From positions 1 through 17,894 of the forward strand of contig DAOQQF010000022.1 of assembly GCA_035333525.1 (NCBI GenBank): a stretch of DNA of 17,894 nt, read 5' to 3'. The DNA is from CALMFT01 sp035333525. GTDB lineage: Bacteria > Patescibacteriota > Gracilibacteria > Absconditabacterales > Absconditicoccaceae. The translations under genes and the position numbers were made by a program. A model generated the notes under the pieces. It did not search any database, was not told the origin of the DNA, and saw nothing but the letters and a program-made list of their open reading frames with translations. Every line of letters begins with the position of its first letter. Position 1 is the stretch's first letter. Positions 1 through 10,500 of this stretch are shown piece by piece.

Positions 1-930
1 ATTTTCCTCTATAGAAGCAATAATCTTATTTCCTGAATCAGTATTTCGTATATTAGAACCAACATTATATTCAAAACTTGTAAGAGCCGTTTGTTGTTCC
101 TTATTAAGTGGGATATTGATCTTTTGTTTTCGTGTCTGATGTGATTCAATTTTTTTGACAAGTAGCTTATCTGCTTGTGTTCTTGTAAGAGAGTCTTTTG
201 ATGTAACTTTTCTTCCATCAATATAATGAAATCCATATCACACTGATCGACCTTTTGAGTCACGATAAGCCTGTCATTTAAATCACTCATATTTTTTTAT
301 AAAATTGAGTGTATGATCTACAATCACCGTCTCGCTCTCATCAACTTGTTTTGGTTGATTACGTTTCTGATTATCCTGGTTGTTCTTTTTTGATGTTTTA
401 TAGTTTTGGATAGCCTGTTTGGTTTTGGGTCATATTGCACCATCGATTTCATCAAAAATACTTTTTACACCACTAACTCATTGGTAGTAATTATTGATAA
501 ACAGATAGGCTTGGAGGAATCTCCTCTCATTTCTCGTCGTCCCAGATTGAGGATTTTTGGTAAACTTACTCAGAATACGTTCAAACGAAGTATCATCCCA
601 TCCAGTAATCTTGGTAGCAGATTTAAGATACTCTATCAATAGAGCTTGACGCCAAAAATCAGGGTTATCTTGCATTCAGTCACCATCTGATTGATTAGTA
701 AACTCTTTGTATCACTTACTCATCAAGTCTTGCTTGAGTTGGTCAATCATAGGTAAATTTTTGAGCTTCTCACCAAGTTTTTCCCCGTTTTCTAGCCTCA
801 ACGGCTGATCCTCTTTTTTGAGTTGCTTCAAAGTCTCCTCCAATCATCATAAAGGAGTATTAGTATGCTCAAGACTTAACTTAGTATCAAGAGCATTTTG
901 TTCGAGGAGATCGTACGATAATCTGATCAT
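1..930 (-). CDS. Peptidoglycan-binding / GH24 lysozyme protein (3' end cut by window)
   Basis: This is a cell-wall hydrolase that should cut the MurNAc-GlcNAc bond of peptidoglycan. Reading UGA as Gly (nine such codons) gives 310 residues from ATG at 930, with the C-terminus beyond the window. Residues 1-110 are charged and helical, with a DGDGMQD calcium-loop-like motif near 87-93. Residues ~136-178 match a PG_binding_1 domain, ending in DGAIGPKTKQAI. Residues ~205-310 match GH24 phage-type lysozyme: YEGF (E215 as the general acid), YRDS (D224), then SVGYGF, and later LNKEQQTAL..F.YNVG. The usual catalytic Thr before the GYG is Ser229 here, one residue closer to Asp than in R21-type endolysins. 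The conserved glycines G167, G216 and G231 are UGA codons. No signal peptide is visible, so the export route is unclear. It has its own candidate promoter with a long leader. It could be a host-wall-attacking enzyme, a cell-wall remodelling enzyme or a phage-derived endolysin. Confidence 0.88.
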
Positions 931-1022
931 ACTTTATGATACCTATAGTCACAAGAAAATGCAACTTGTTGAAAATGTTTGGTTAACTCACAAGTAAAAT
1001 CATATTGACAGATTATAATAGA

Positions 1023-1054
1023 TATGTTTATCAACATAATAAGAGATTTCTTAT
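1023..1054. repeat. Two abutting perfect 16-nt hairpins
   Basis: TATGTTTATCAACATA at 1023-1038 and ATAAGAGATTTCTTAT at 1039-1054 are each a perfect 6-bp stem with a 4-nt loop, directly adjoining. They lie about 95 bp upstream of the lysozyme ATG, inside the predicted leader. They could be RNA hairpins or DNA operator sites. In such AT-rich DNA a chance origin is possible. Confidence 0.5.
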
Positions 1055-1117
1055 ATAGTATAGTAAATAAAATAATAATAATTACCGACCATCTACAGTA
1101 TAATAAAAAAGGTTAGA

Positions 1118-1145
1118 AACATAAACTGGTTCTATGTGGTATCAA
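1118..1145 (-). promoter_or_regulatory. Candidate promoter of the lysozyme gene
   Basis: On the minus strand the -35 box TTGATA (1140-1145) is followed after 16 bp by TATGTT (1118-1123), a four-of-six match to a -10 box. The -35 box lies inside the 26-bp element that is also found upstream of the repeat-protein gene, which strengthens an otherwise moderate match. Confidence 0.45.
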
Positions 1146-1158
1146 ATGGTAGATATTT
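1133..1158 (-). repeat. 26-bp direct repeat, copy 1 (upstream of the lysozyme gene)
   Basis: These 26 bases are identical to 4321-4346 and in the same orientation. The flanks differ, so this is a discrete element and not part of a longer duplication. Read on the minus strand it ends with the -35 box TTGATA plus CCACATA, preceded by AAATATCTACCATT, which may be an activator or repressor site. Both copies lie upstream of minus-strand genes. Confidence 0.75.
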
Positions 1159-1241
1159 AAATAAATATGTTGTGGCTATTGAATAGTCATTTATAAGCCA
1201 GTAAGATATTATATGGGTTAATTAATTATACTTCAAGATAT

Positions 1242-2396
1242 TTATAGTTTGAGAAACGAGATAGTTATTTTCTTCATTATATTTATATATTGAGCTACAT
1301 ACGATGTCCCTTGATCAGTATAAGGAAATACTGGAGGAAAATATATATCACTATTATTTTTATATACCGAGCCCATTAAATCTGGATATTCTTTTTGCAT
1401 AGAAGCTTTGAATGTAAAATAAAATAAATCAATGATTCAATAAAATGTTGATGTATAATTGTTTCGTAATAGCCTTGATTTTGATTCTGCAGTTTTTTTT
1501 ACATATGATATCACCTCATTGTAGATTTCTCAATATAAATTATGGAAAAATAGTTTGAAATCTTCTTCTTGGAGAGTAAGTAATTTATTAAGAAACTTTA
1601 AACTTTTTTTTTCACCATAACTGACTAATTGATCAACATTCTGACAAAAGGAAGCATACTCTTGTGTATTTAAAATTTCTTTAATAATATTAATTTCATG
1701 CTGTAAGTTCCATATAAATTTTTCTTTTTTACTTGATAATAGATAATTAATATTATCAATTGTGTTTATAGTAAATAATTTTTGTTCTAAAAAGCTTGTA
1801 TAAAATTCTTCTTTGATAGTTTTTGTGTGCGCTAGATATCATCTTATCTCAGGATAAATATCATCTAGCGGTCAAAACTCTTGTAATATATTCTGTGTTT
1901 CATAAAAATAAGCAGGCACTGATTCTAAATTATTTTTGGATATCATGAGATGATGTATATCATGTGCTAGTAGCTGATATACATATTTGATTGTAAGATA
2001 TGATTCTTTAATATTTAAGGGGAGTTTATCTATGTCGATACCCGAAAGAGGAAGGTGAGATAGATTTTTAAGATATGTAATATCTTTTAGACTCAGAGTT
2101 TTATATGGATTTTGTATTATATTTGGCCGTTTAAAACCAAAACAATTTATGCCGCTATTCCATTGTGAGTCTAAGTAACTATAGCAATGCCCATTATAAA
2201 TAGTGAGAAACTTGTTATTGATCAAAAAATTTCCCATAATCATTTTTTTTGTGTTGATGATTACCGCTATATCATTAATTTGTTCTATATTTTTTGGAAA
2301 TTCATGAATATATGGTGAATTTAGGGGAATGTTATGATAGGTAATTCACAAAACTCATGGTGATTTATTATCAAGAACATTTAATCATTTATTCAT
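1242..2396 (-). CDS. Hypothetical protein, 384 residues
   Basis: I do not recognise this protein. Translation from ATG at 2396 to TAA at 1242-1244 gives 384 residues with seven UGA glycines. There is no signal peptide and no clear transmembrane helix. The first ~130 residues look mixed alpha/beta (for example GHCYSYLDSQWNSG). The rest looks mainly helical, with a LAHDIHHLM stretch near residue 148 and Lys/Glu-rich helices from about 200 to 300. The gene starts 59 bp after the stop of the helical-repeat gene with no terminator-like hairpin between them, so the two are probably co-transcribed. An internal Met at 2243 is the next possible start, but the upstream segment, which carries three UGA codons, is open and reads like protein. 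It may be a partner of the repeat protein; the sequence does not show its function. Confidence 0.8.
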
Positions 2397-2455
2397 AATT
2401 CTTATCTTTATAAGTAAAAGTTAAATATTTATGCCTCTCCTTCTTCAAGAGCGAC

Positions 2456-4261
2456 TTACTCTTTGGGGTTACGCTTTTGAGTCTTTACTTTTTTTTCGGC
2501 TTTATCTTTTTCATGAATACGTTTGAAGAATTGTAGTCGTGCAGAGGTAATATCTTTATTAATAATTGTGTTTCATTGCTTCAAGTCTTGTAAAAGAGTA
2601 GTATATGCATCTTGTGATACCATAATAGAATCTTTATTGATAAGTTTGAGTATATGATCAGCAATAGTAGATTGATCAGGAGTAGATTTTCTTATTGGGA
2701 CTATTGCTTGCATAGTCATAAGTGTATCCCAATCAGTGGTTGTGGAAAGAATATCAGAGACGATTTCGTTTATACGAGTTAAAATAGGAGCTAAGTCAAA
2801 TAACCAAAAATCAGTTCTCATTGTTATTAGTGTATTCAATCATTGTATAGTAGTAGGAATATTTTTAAAAACTACTATCATGCGGTCTTCAATAAGTGAT
2901 TGTAATGTACTAGTAGGAGAATGTTTGTATATGCCACAAAGTATCTTTCAATCATCGATATCAGGAAGAATTATCTCAAGTACTTTTTTCATACGCTGTT
3001 GTATATGATTAATAAGTATTGTAGATTGCCATCAAAAGAGTTCTATCATTTTTACAAGTTGATTCCATCATTCTATAGTTGTAGGAATGTTATTAATAAC
3101 TACTATCTTACGCTTTTCAATAGCTCATATCACCAATGATGGTGGATAGCCTTTCTCGATCTTAGAAAGTGTATTCGATCATTCTATAGTCGCAGGAATT
3201 TTATTGATAACTGTTACCATATGGGTTGCTATCTGTATACGAAGTTCTGTTAGTTGCTCTGGAATTTTAAAATACATCGTACGAAGTGTATCCCAATTGG
3301 TGATGGTGGGAAGTATAGTGGTAAGTATTTCTTTTATACGATCCACAATAAATCATCGTCAATATTGAACTTTCATGGCAAGAAGTTTTTCCCGGTCATC
3401 AATAGTAGGAAGTATATCTCTAAGAAGAGCCTTTTCACGTTCTTCAATGGAATTCAATAATTCTTTCGTTAATTGGAATCATTCTGTGGTGTATCTCTTA
3501 CAATAAACTATTATAGGTGGCATACTGTTCAGTAAATCTAAGTCAGTAGTTTTTGGAACAATAATTTGGGCAATTTCATCTCTACGATCTACAATAAATA
3601 GTAAAAGATCATCTCGTGATGAAATAAAAGGTTCTTCTCGTTGTTGCCTATTTATTGAAATAGAATTTAGAATTGTAACAATCATCCTCCATCATTGATC
3701 AGTTGCAGGAATGGTTGTAAGAATATTTTTTAAGTGATCTTCTATGAGTGGTTTTAACTCGTCTGGTACTTCACTATGTATCTTAGAAAATACATTCAAA
3801 TTAATTTTTTCTACATTATTTCACTCCAGTAAATTATTTCAATTATTAATACCAGAAAGGATTGTCGTGAGCAGTTCTTTCATACGAGGTATAATGAGTG
3901 ATATTAATTCATTTGGAGTTTGTTCTTTTATTGTAACAAGTGTACTCCAGTCATCAATACCAGGAAGGATCTTTTTGAGCACTTTCCTCATACAAACTAA
4001 GATAGGTGGTTGTAAAAACTCCTCTAACGTGTTTTTTTTTATTTTAATAAGTTCATACCATCAGTTTACAGTCAAAGAAATGCTTTTAAGGGTCTCTTTG
4101 ATGTTAGATAGTTTTATATCCTCATCCAAAAGTTCTTCAATTTGTTTTTTTTGATCATCAGATAAATCGTCGATAACGTTTTTATGAGATACAGCATCTG
4201 GAGAAGGAGGTTGTTTTGAGGTTTGATTTTTAATGGTGATGTTTTTGTTTGATTTAGCCAT
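2456..4261 (-). CDS. Helical-repeat (alpha-solenoid-like) protein, 601 residues
   Basis: I know no family for this protein. ATG at 4261 to TAA at 2456-2458 gives 601 residues with fourteen UGA glycines. Residues 1-60 are polar and probably disordered then helical (KKQIEELLDED). Residues ~60-545 are about twelve degenerate repeats. Each has a helix, then a turn of the form [IL]-P-x-[TI]-x-[DNG]-W, then x-T-L-x-x-M and a further helix rich in Leu/Ile with an R-[IM]-x-x-[IV] end. The turns fall near residues 66, 102, 138, 188, 238, 287, 321, 358, 396, 435, 472 and 509. The spacing is mostly 36-39 residues, and 48-50 in three consecutive central units. The C-terminus is basic (KKVKTQKRNPK). No signal peptide is present. 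The length and helix-turn-helix pattern recall TPR/PPR/Sel1-type solenoids, which bind proteins or RNA, but the consensus is not theirs. A strong promoter lies just upstream. Confidence 0.85.
2627..4084 (-). repeat. Degenerate tandem protein repeats of ~37 codons
   Basis: This region encodes about twelve units with a motif such as LPGIDDWSTL, LPTITNWDTL, IPATIEGSNTL, IPTTIEGWNQL, LPDIDDGKIL or IPTTIQGLNTL. The DNA copies have diverged strongly, so this is an old protein repeat and not a recent DNA duplication. Short DNA similarities remain, for example the sense-strand stretch CCTACAACTATAGAATGATG and its relatives. Confidence 0.8.
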
Positions 4262-4304
4262 AAATAAAAAAAGAATAAAGTAAATCAATACAAGAGGCTG
4301 TGTA

Positions 4305-4333
4305 ATTATAGAACTTGCTATATGTGGTATCAA
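4305..4333 (-). promoter_or_regulatory. Promoter of the helical-repeat gene
   Basis: On the minus strand TTGATA (4328-4333) is separated by exactly 17 bp from a perfect TATAAT (4305-4310). Transcription should start near 4298, giving a leader of about 37 nt before the ATG at 4261. The -35 box is part of the 26-bp repeat. Confidence 0.75.
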
Positions 4334-4346
4334 ATGGTAGATATTT
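4321..4346 (-). repeat. 26-bp direct repeat, copy 2 (upstream of the helical-repeat gene)
   Basis: This is identical to 1133-1158. It spans the -35 box and the 13 bp upstream of it, the usual place for an activator or operator site. The matching position relative to the -35 box in both copies points to a shared regulator or a duplicated promoter. Confidence 0.75.
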
Positions 4347-4496
4347 TTTTATTCTATAAGGTTTCTAAATAAAGGTCTCGAAAATATTGTTTGAGTATAG
4401 TATCTAATTCTGATTCTAATGATATAGTATTTTTGGAGATGGTTTTTTTATTTCTCGCATACTAATAGATAGGTAAAAATTAAAACGTTATATTAC

Positions 4497-4525
4497 TATA
4501 CCCCACACAAAATGTGCAGGGTATA
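4497..4525 (-). terminator. Hairpin after the giant surface-protein gene
   Basis: TATACCC (4497-4503) pairs with GGGTATA (4519-4525), with a further CACA/TGTG pairing inside. It begins 22 bp past the TAA of the 2302-residue gene. The following minus-strand sequence is AT-rich but lacks an immediate T-run, so it may be a weak terminator or an RNA-stabilising 3' hairpin. Confidence 0.6.
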
Positions 4526-4547
4526 ATATATGTATTCAGATTATGGT

Positions 4548-7500
4548 TTATTTTTTTTCTACTCATAAGATAGTAGCAACCTCATCAGCTCATGGTAATG
4601 TATTCCACAATGTTGCATTTGGGTTGATCATGAGACTTGCTCCATCCAAGATATGCTGAGTTTTACTATCAGCACTTGCTCATTGGAACCAATCGTTGAG
4701 TACTACTCTACGTGCTTCGATCAGACTATCAACTCATTTTCCTATGAGAGTTCATCTTATCCTCAAGCCACCATTATGACATCGCTCTTTGGATGTATTG
4801 GTGTTGAGATAGTTATCAGATGAGAATCACTGTCCAGCAACCAAGATACCTTGGATGATTTGTGGAAGTGAATCATTGGTGTATTGGTCACAGTTTGCAT
4901 CTCATCAGAAGGTGATAGTTCCATTTGGAACGACATACAAGACATTTTTTGTTATAGTTCACTCAAGTCTTAGATTTCCTCCCTTAACAATGATGGTGCT
5001 TAGATCGGCGATATCAGTGTCACGTAGTGTAACTGAATGTTCATAGATATAAATGTTCTTACCAGGTACTTTGGTTACACCTACACCTGCATTTTGAGCT
5101 AGTTTCGTGTATTTATCTACAAACTCAGTAGAGAGGTAAGACATATTTCTAGTTGGATCAAACGAATTGAGGGTCAATGATTGTTGGACTCATCTCAAGT
5201 ATAAATCAAATCTTGGTGTGTTAGATGAAAATCCATAATAACCAAGTATTGAGGTATCTTTGAGTGTGCTAATATTTGCACCTTTGGAGATCATATATCA
5301 CTCACCTACCACAAAGTTGTACTGACATACTCTACCATCATAGCTTTGAGTAGCAGCATTATTACATGTTTTATAAGTTATTTTGTTGAGTTCGATCTTG
5401 TATTCACCATAAATTCCTTTGGTTGTATCAGCATCAAAGATTACTACTTTTCTACCATCAGATCATGCTGACTTCGTTTTCCAATATGACATAAGCTGAG
5501 AATCAAATCATTGATCAGTATAACATGGTAAAGCAATATTACCAATAACAGGATCAGTAGTACCTCTCTTGCCATTATAGATAGAAAAGTAACACATCAT
5601 ACTTGATTTCAATACTGCATCAGAAGTAGTACTTGAACATGAAGAAACAACGTTGGTTTCAGAGTTATCAATATTCCACCAGAAGGGGAAGTATTCACCC
5701 TCATTGATACTTGGTGGATCAATATCCATACAAGCTGGTGCATCAGTTTCTCAGATTATCGTACAGTTAGTAGTACAGTATTTACCTTTGTATACACCAT
5801 TGGTAATCATGTATTGACCATTAGAATGAGCAATATTGGAAGCTCTATAATCACAATACTCTCATATTTCTTGTCTACCATTACCACATTGGGCAAATGG
5901 AGGAGGATTGTAAGGACCTCATCAACCTCATCAACCTTGGTATATTACCCCCGCGTCGATACTCATATCTGATTGTCATATACCCAATGTGACACAGTGA
6001 GATCTTGATCATGCAACATCACTATCAAGTGTATCATTTGATCAAGCATTGGAAGTAGTAAAGGTATATCCATTTGGTAAGACAAACTCGACTTGATAGT
6101 TACCAGCAGGGAGATTATTGAACACATAATATCCATTACTATCGGTAATAGTAGTAGCTATAACAGTGGATCCATTACATGAATAAAGTCTGACTGTTAC
6201 TCATCAAAGTCATAGTTCACCATTATCTTGGATACCATTACCATTTGAATCAACTCGTACATAATTTCCAAGTGATCATGAATTAGTAGGTTGAGTGGTT
6301 CATGTTATAGTAATCATTTCATCACATACTGTTCTATCTCTCACAACACCAAACTTATTGAGTTTTGAGTTATCATGACATGATAATGTAGCAATCTCAG
6401 TATCAGTACAATAGTCTATTGGAGCTGGCATAGAAGCTCGATCAGTTGGTTCGATGTATGAAGCCTTGAACGGAGCAAGCGGAGCCTTGACAGCACACAA
6501 TCCTCCTCAGGGTCTCACCTTATAAGCACATGTCAAGGTATCCAAGCAATGATTTCTATAGTAGTCATACTTGTAATCAACTGATCCATCAACAACACAC
6601 TTGGCTATATATTTACCCGCATTGGCAAAGGTATAACTCACTGATTTACCATAAAGTGTAGCTACCAAATTAGAAGATCCAATAACATCTTTGTAGACGT
6701 ATATTTGATATACTGAACCACCAGAACTCAAGCATGAGAAGTTGACCGTCTGACCAGGCACACCATAGACCGGAGTCGCTACTAAGTCAAGACATTGAAC
6801 TCAGGTAGTAACTATACACGAAGGATAGTTAGTAGCTCAGTTTGTACAAGTAGATCATGTTGCATAAACTACTACTGTTTGATTACATGCTGAAGAAGTA
6901 ATACCATCTACTTTACATGCAATAGTATATGTTCATGGTTGATTAAACCAATGATTATATGTTATGCCTGTTATTGAAACAAGATTATTGATAGTAGTTA
7001 CTAGATTATTATTGATCAATACTTGATAGGTAGATCATGAACCTGAACAACTAATCGTTCATGTCATAGAACCAGTACCCATAGTTGGATTAACTGATAC
7101 AGCAGTACAGTATGAGGTATTTCAGGTAGTCGGATTATCAATAATCATAATAGTAGCATCATCACAGTTGTTACCAGTAAGTGGTGTTGTTTCGTTATTA
7201 CAAGGATCTGCGCATGCCACATTGACTACCTTACCTCATGTTGCAACAACTTTAGCTTGATAGGTAATGGTTGTAATTTGATTTGATTTGAGCCCCGCTT
7301 CAAAAAATACATATATCTGATTTGGTTGATTAAATGTACATGAAACTCATGTTTTTACGCCATTTATAGCACATGTTCATGACTGATAAACAACTCCTGC
7401 AGGCATATTATCGGTTACAAAGAACTCTTGAGCATCACCAGCGCCGATGTTTTTCACTTGAACCGAGTAGGTCACCATATCATTGGTTTTGACCATAGTC

Positions 7501-10500
7501 GGAGTAACTGATTTGATAACCTCAATATCAGGTTTAGCGCCTGTAATCACAACGGTTTGACTACAAGCAGTTGATGTATTACCTCATACAGAACATATAA
7601 ATGAGTAATTACCAACGTTAGTAAGAGTCAATGATCACGTAGATCATACAATAGATTGATTAAAACCATTTGGTCATACTATATTTACTACATACTGTGC
7701 AGAATGTGCTCCATGACATGAAAAGTTAACATTGGTTGGATTCATTCATCCTTGGGGCGTTACATTGAGTGAGTAACACACTCAGGTTGATGGTTGCTGA
7801 GAAGGACGACCTGAAATAGGCTGGACACATGCAGCAGAAGATGCTTGATTACCATTATTATGCACAATACAATGTGCTTCATACTGACCAGTCAAATTCA
7901 TAGTAAATGATCACTGTTGACCATTTGCTACCACTAATCCATTTGGTCATAAATTTCCACCAAAAAGTTTGATAGTATAGGTCTGAGCGTTTGTTGCATT
8001 ACATGTATAGGTTACATTGTAAGGAACAAAACCAGTAGTTGGAGCCAAGACTAAGTTATTACAAACAGTGTTGGTAGTGGGCGGCACAACATCTCGGATT
8101 ATCATATCTTCATCATCTTCACTTGGAGATCCATTTGGACCCATATTGCATGGATTACTATCTGGGTCACTAGGTTCTCCTTGTTCCTCATAGTCACAAA
8201 CCTCTACTTTGTTTTTGTCCCATGTGGCTGTGAGAATCTTACCAACTAACGTAATTTCAGTACTTGCACCAGGAGCTAATGGACCAGGTATTGTCCACGT
8301 GATTGTAGTACCATTACCATTTGGAGTAGCAACTCCATTTGGAGTACTAGAAACATACTGAATACTTGTAGGCAAGTAATCTTTGACGGTAAAGTTGGTA
8401 GCCGCAACGTTGCCGCTATTGCCCACAATAAGTTTGAAAGTAATCGTATCTCCAGACACAAAAGGTGCATGAGAACTACTATTGGTATCAGCAAAGAGTT
8501 TCTTGATAGTAAGATCTATATAAGGATTTGATCATGCTGTTCCATCTTTTTGACATGATTGACTAGTAATAGTACCATTAACATAACACTTAAATCGGAA
8601 TAGTCATGGATTAGTAACAGTATATGAACCAATACGATTATTACTAATCGTAGTCAATACCCCATTTTGCATAAATTGAATAGTATAGTTTTGAGCATTG
8701 GTTCCAGTACACACATAATTCACTGTTAAAGGGGTATTTCCTGATGTTGGATTGATAGTCAACCCATCACAACTTGCTCATGGTGTTCCGGTCAAATAGA
8801 CATCAAAATAGGTACAACTTTCATCGTCTTCCACAGGAGATCATTGGAATGTCCATGGATCACTGTCTTTGTCTCTTGGAGTCATGCCTGACGATTTTCC
8901 ATCATAGTCAAATGCTTCAACACAGTTTTGGAATGGTCACTCTCTCAATACTCTACCAGTAAGATACACATATTTTTCTGAGTAAGGACCCAAGTTAGTG
9001 ATCGTCCATTGGACCATTTGTTGACCTAAATGAACTCATCCATGAGAAGCAGATACAAATTCCATATCATCAGGAAGATAATCCAATAATTTGAATGAGG
9101 GAACAGTGACTGAAGAATTATTATATACTCTGATTTTGAATCATACGAGATCACCAGAGTAAAACAGTGTTTTTTGATTGAGTAATGATTTAACTACTTC
9201 AATATCATAGAACTGATCTTTGTTTGGAGCATTAACACCAAAACATATTTGAGATTCATCGTCTTCACCTGGAGTCCCATTTGTTCACATAGTCCAACCA
9301 TCACTATCAACATCAACTGGTCATCATGTTTTTTCATAATTTCATGCTTCAGCCTTGTTACATGGGTCTGGATCAAGTGTTGAATATCTTACCTTGCCAC
9401 TTACCGTCAATGTTTTTGATTGACCTGGTGCCAAAGTAATACCAAGCCATGTGACTGTATTTCATTGAATAGTTCATCCATTACTTGCAGTAACATTGGT
9501 CAGAGAGTTAATAGGAAAATAATCTTTGACATCAGTAGTTGCAGTTGTATTACCTTTATTGGTAACAATAATAGAGAACGTAATAGTATCACCGCTATTG
9601 TAGATAGTTGGTCATACAATTGTTTTTACTAACTCAATATCAATAGTTGGATTAATTGGGTTAACAATATCAATACATAGACTATCCTCATCATCGTCTG
9701 ATGGATTGCCACTTGGTCACATATCACAAGGATCGCTATCATTATCTTGAGATTCGCCTGACTCTTCATAGTTACATATTTCAGTCTTATTGGTAAATTT
9801 ACCTTCTTTGTTTGCCTTGAGGTTCAATGTTAGTGTAATTGATTGATTTGGATTAAGTGGTCAAGCTACCGTCCATGTCACTACTCCATTTGAATGTACT
9901 CATCCATTGGAAGCTGATACAAAACTAAATCATGCTGGAATATAGTCTTTGACCGTAAAGTTTGTGGCTGGCGCATTACCTTTATTGGTGACCACAATCG
10001 TAAAAGGCACAATATCTCACGAATTATATGTTTCACATGATTGTTCACCATTACCATGTTTTTTATCAATTTCCAAATCAATGGTTGGAGTTTGATTTGG
10101 TTTGAGCCAAAAATCCATGATGCAACTATTGACCGGATCATTTTCGCCTGGCATGATACCATTGACGGTACACTTTACTCGATAAATATTGGTGTTATTG
10201 ACTTGATATGAAAATATACCACTTGGAGCGTTTATTGTTCATCTGACTATCTCTTGTGTTCCTACCTTTTCAATCAACATACAACTCATGTTTCATTTGG
10301 AGTTGGTGGTATAACTAATGGTTGCAGGTAAATTAGCAGGATTTTCAGATTGATTAACTAATGTAATATTTCATGGATTAGCTTTTACAACCAAGTTATT
10401 GCAATATCCTGTATCTTGAGGCGGAGTATAGGTTACAGAAAAAGGTCCTCCACAAGTAAGATTTCATCATGTATAGGTCTCTTTACACTCATAAGTATAA

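Larger units (their letters stand above)
931..1241 (-). promoter_or_regulatory. Long leader and upstream region of the lysozyme gene
   Basis: This 311-bp gap holds no gene that I can support. If transcription starts just below the -10 box at 1118-1123, the leader is roughly 180 nt. It contains two abutting perfect hairpins (1023-1054) and a possible 6-bp stem with a 20-nt loop, ACTTGT at 964-969 with ACAAGT at 990-995. A weak 5-bp inverted repeat (1173-1177 with 1196-1200) lies downstream of the 384-residue gene and might help end its transcript. The ATG at 930 has no clear Shine-Dalgarno sequence. Confidence 0.5.

Noticed and set aside
9..290. Minus-strand 93-codon frame overlapping the lysozyme
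   Set aside because: It is in a different frame from the GH24 domain, which reads cleanly through the same bases.
1..930. Prophage lysis module
   Set aside because: Only the lysozyme is phage-like. No holin, capsid, portal or terminase is recognisable in the window, though sequence left of it could change this.
3744..4154. Plus-strand open frame of 136 codons
   Set aside because: It lies antisense to the helical-repeat gene, mirrors its repeats and has a low-complexity composition.
4262..4333. Upstream TTG start at 4333 for the repeat protein, giving a hydrophobic N-terminus
   Set aside because: The codon overlaps the -35 box and lies upstream of the predicted transcription start near 4298; ATG at 4261 fits better.
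4354..4458. Short minus-strand stretch reading SKNTISLESELDTILKQY before TAG
   Set aside because: About 34 codons with no ATG in frame. It could be a gene remnant, but it overlaps the upstream region of the repeat-protein promoter and cannot be supported.
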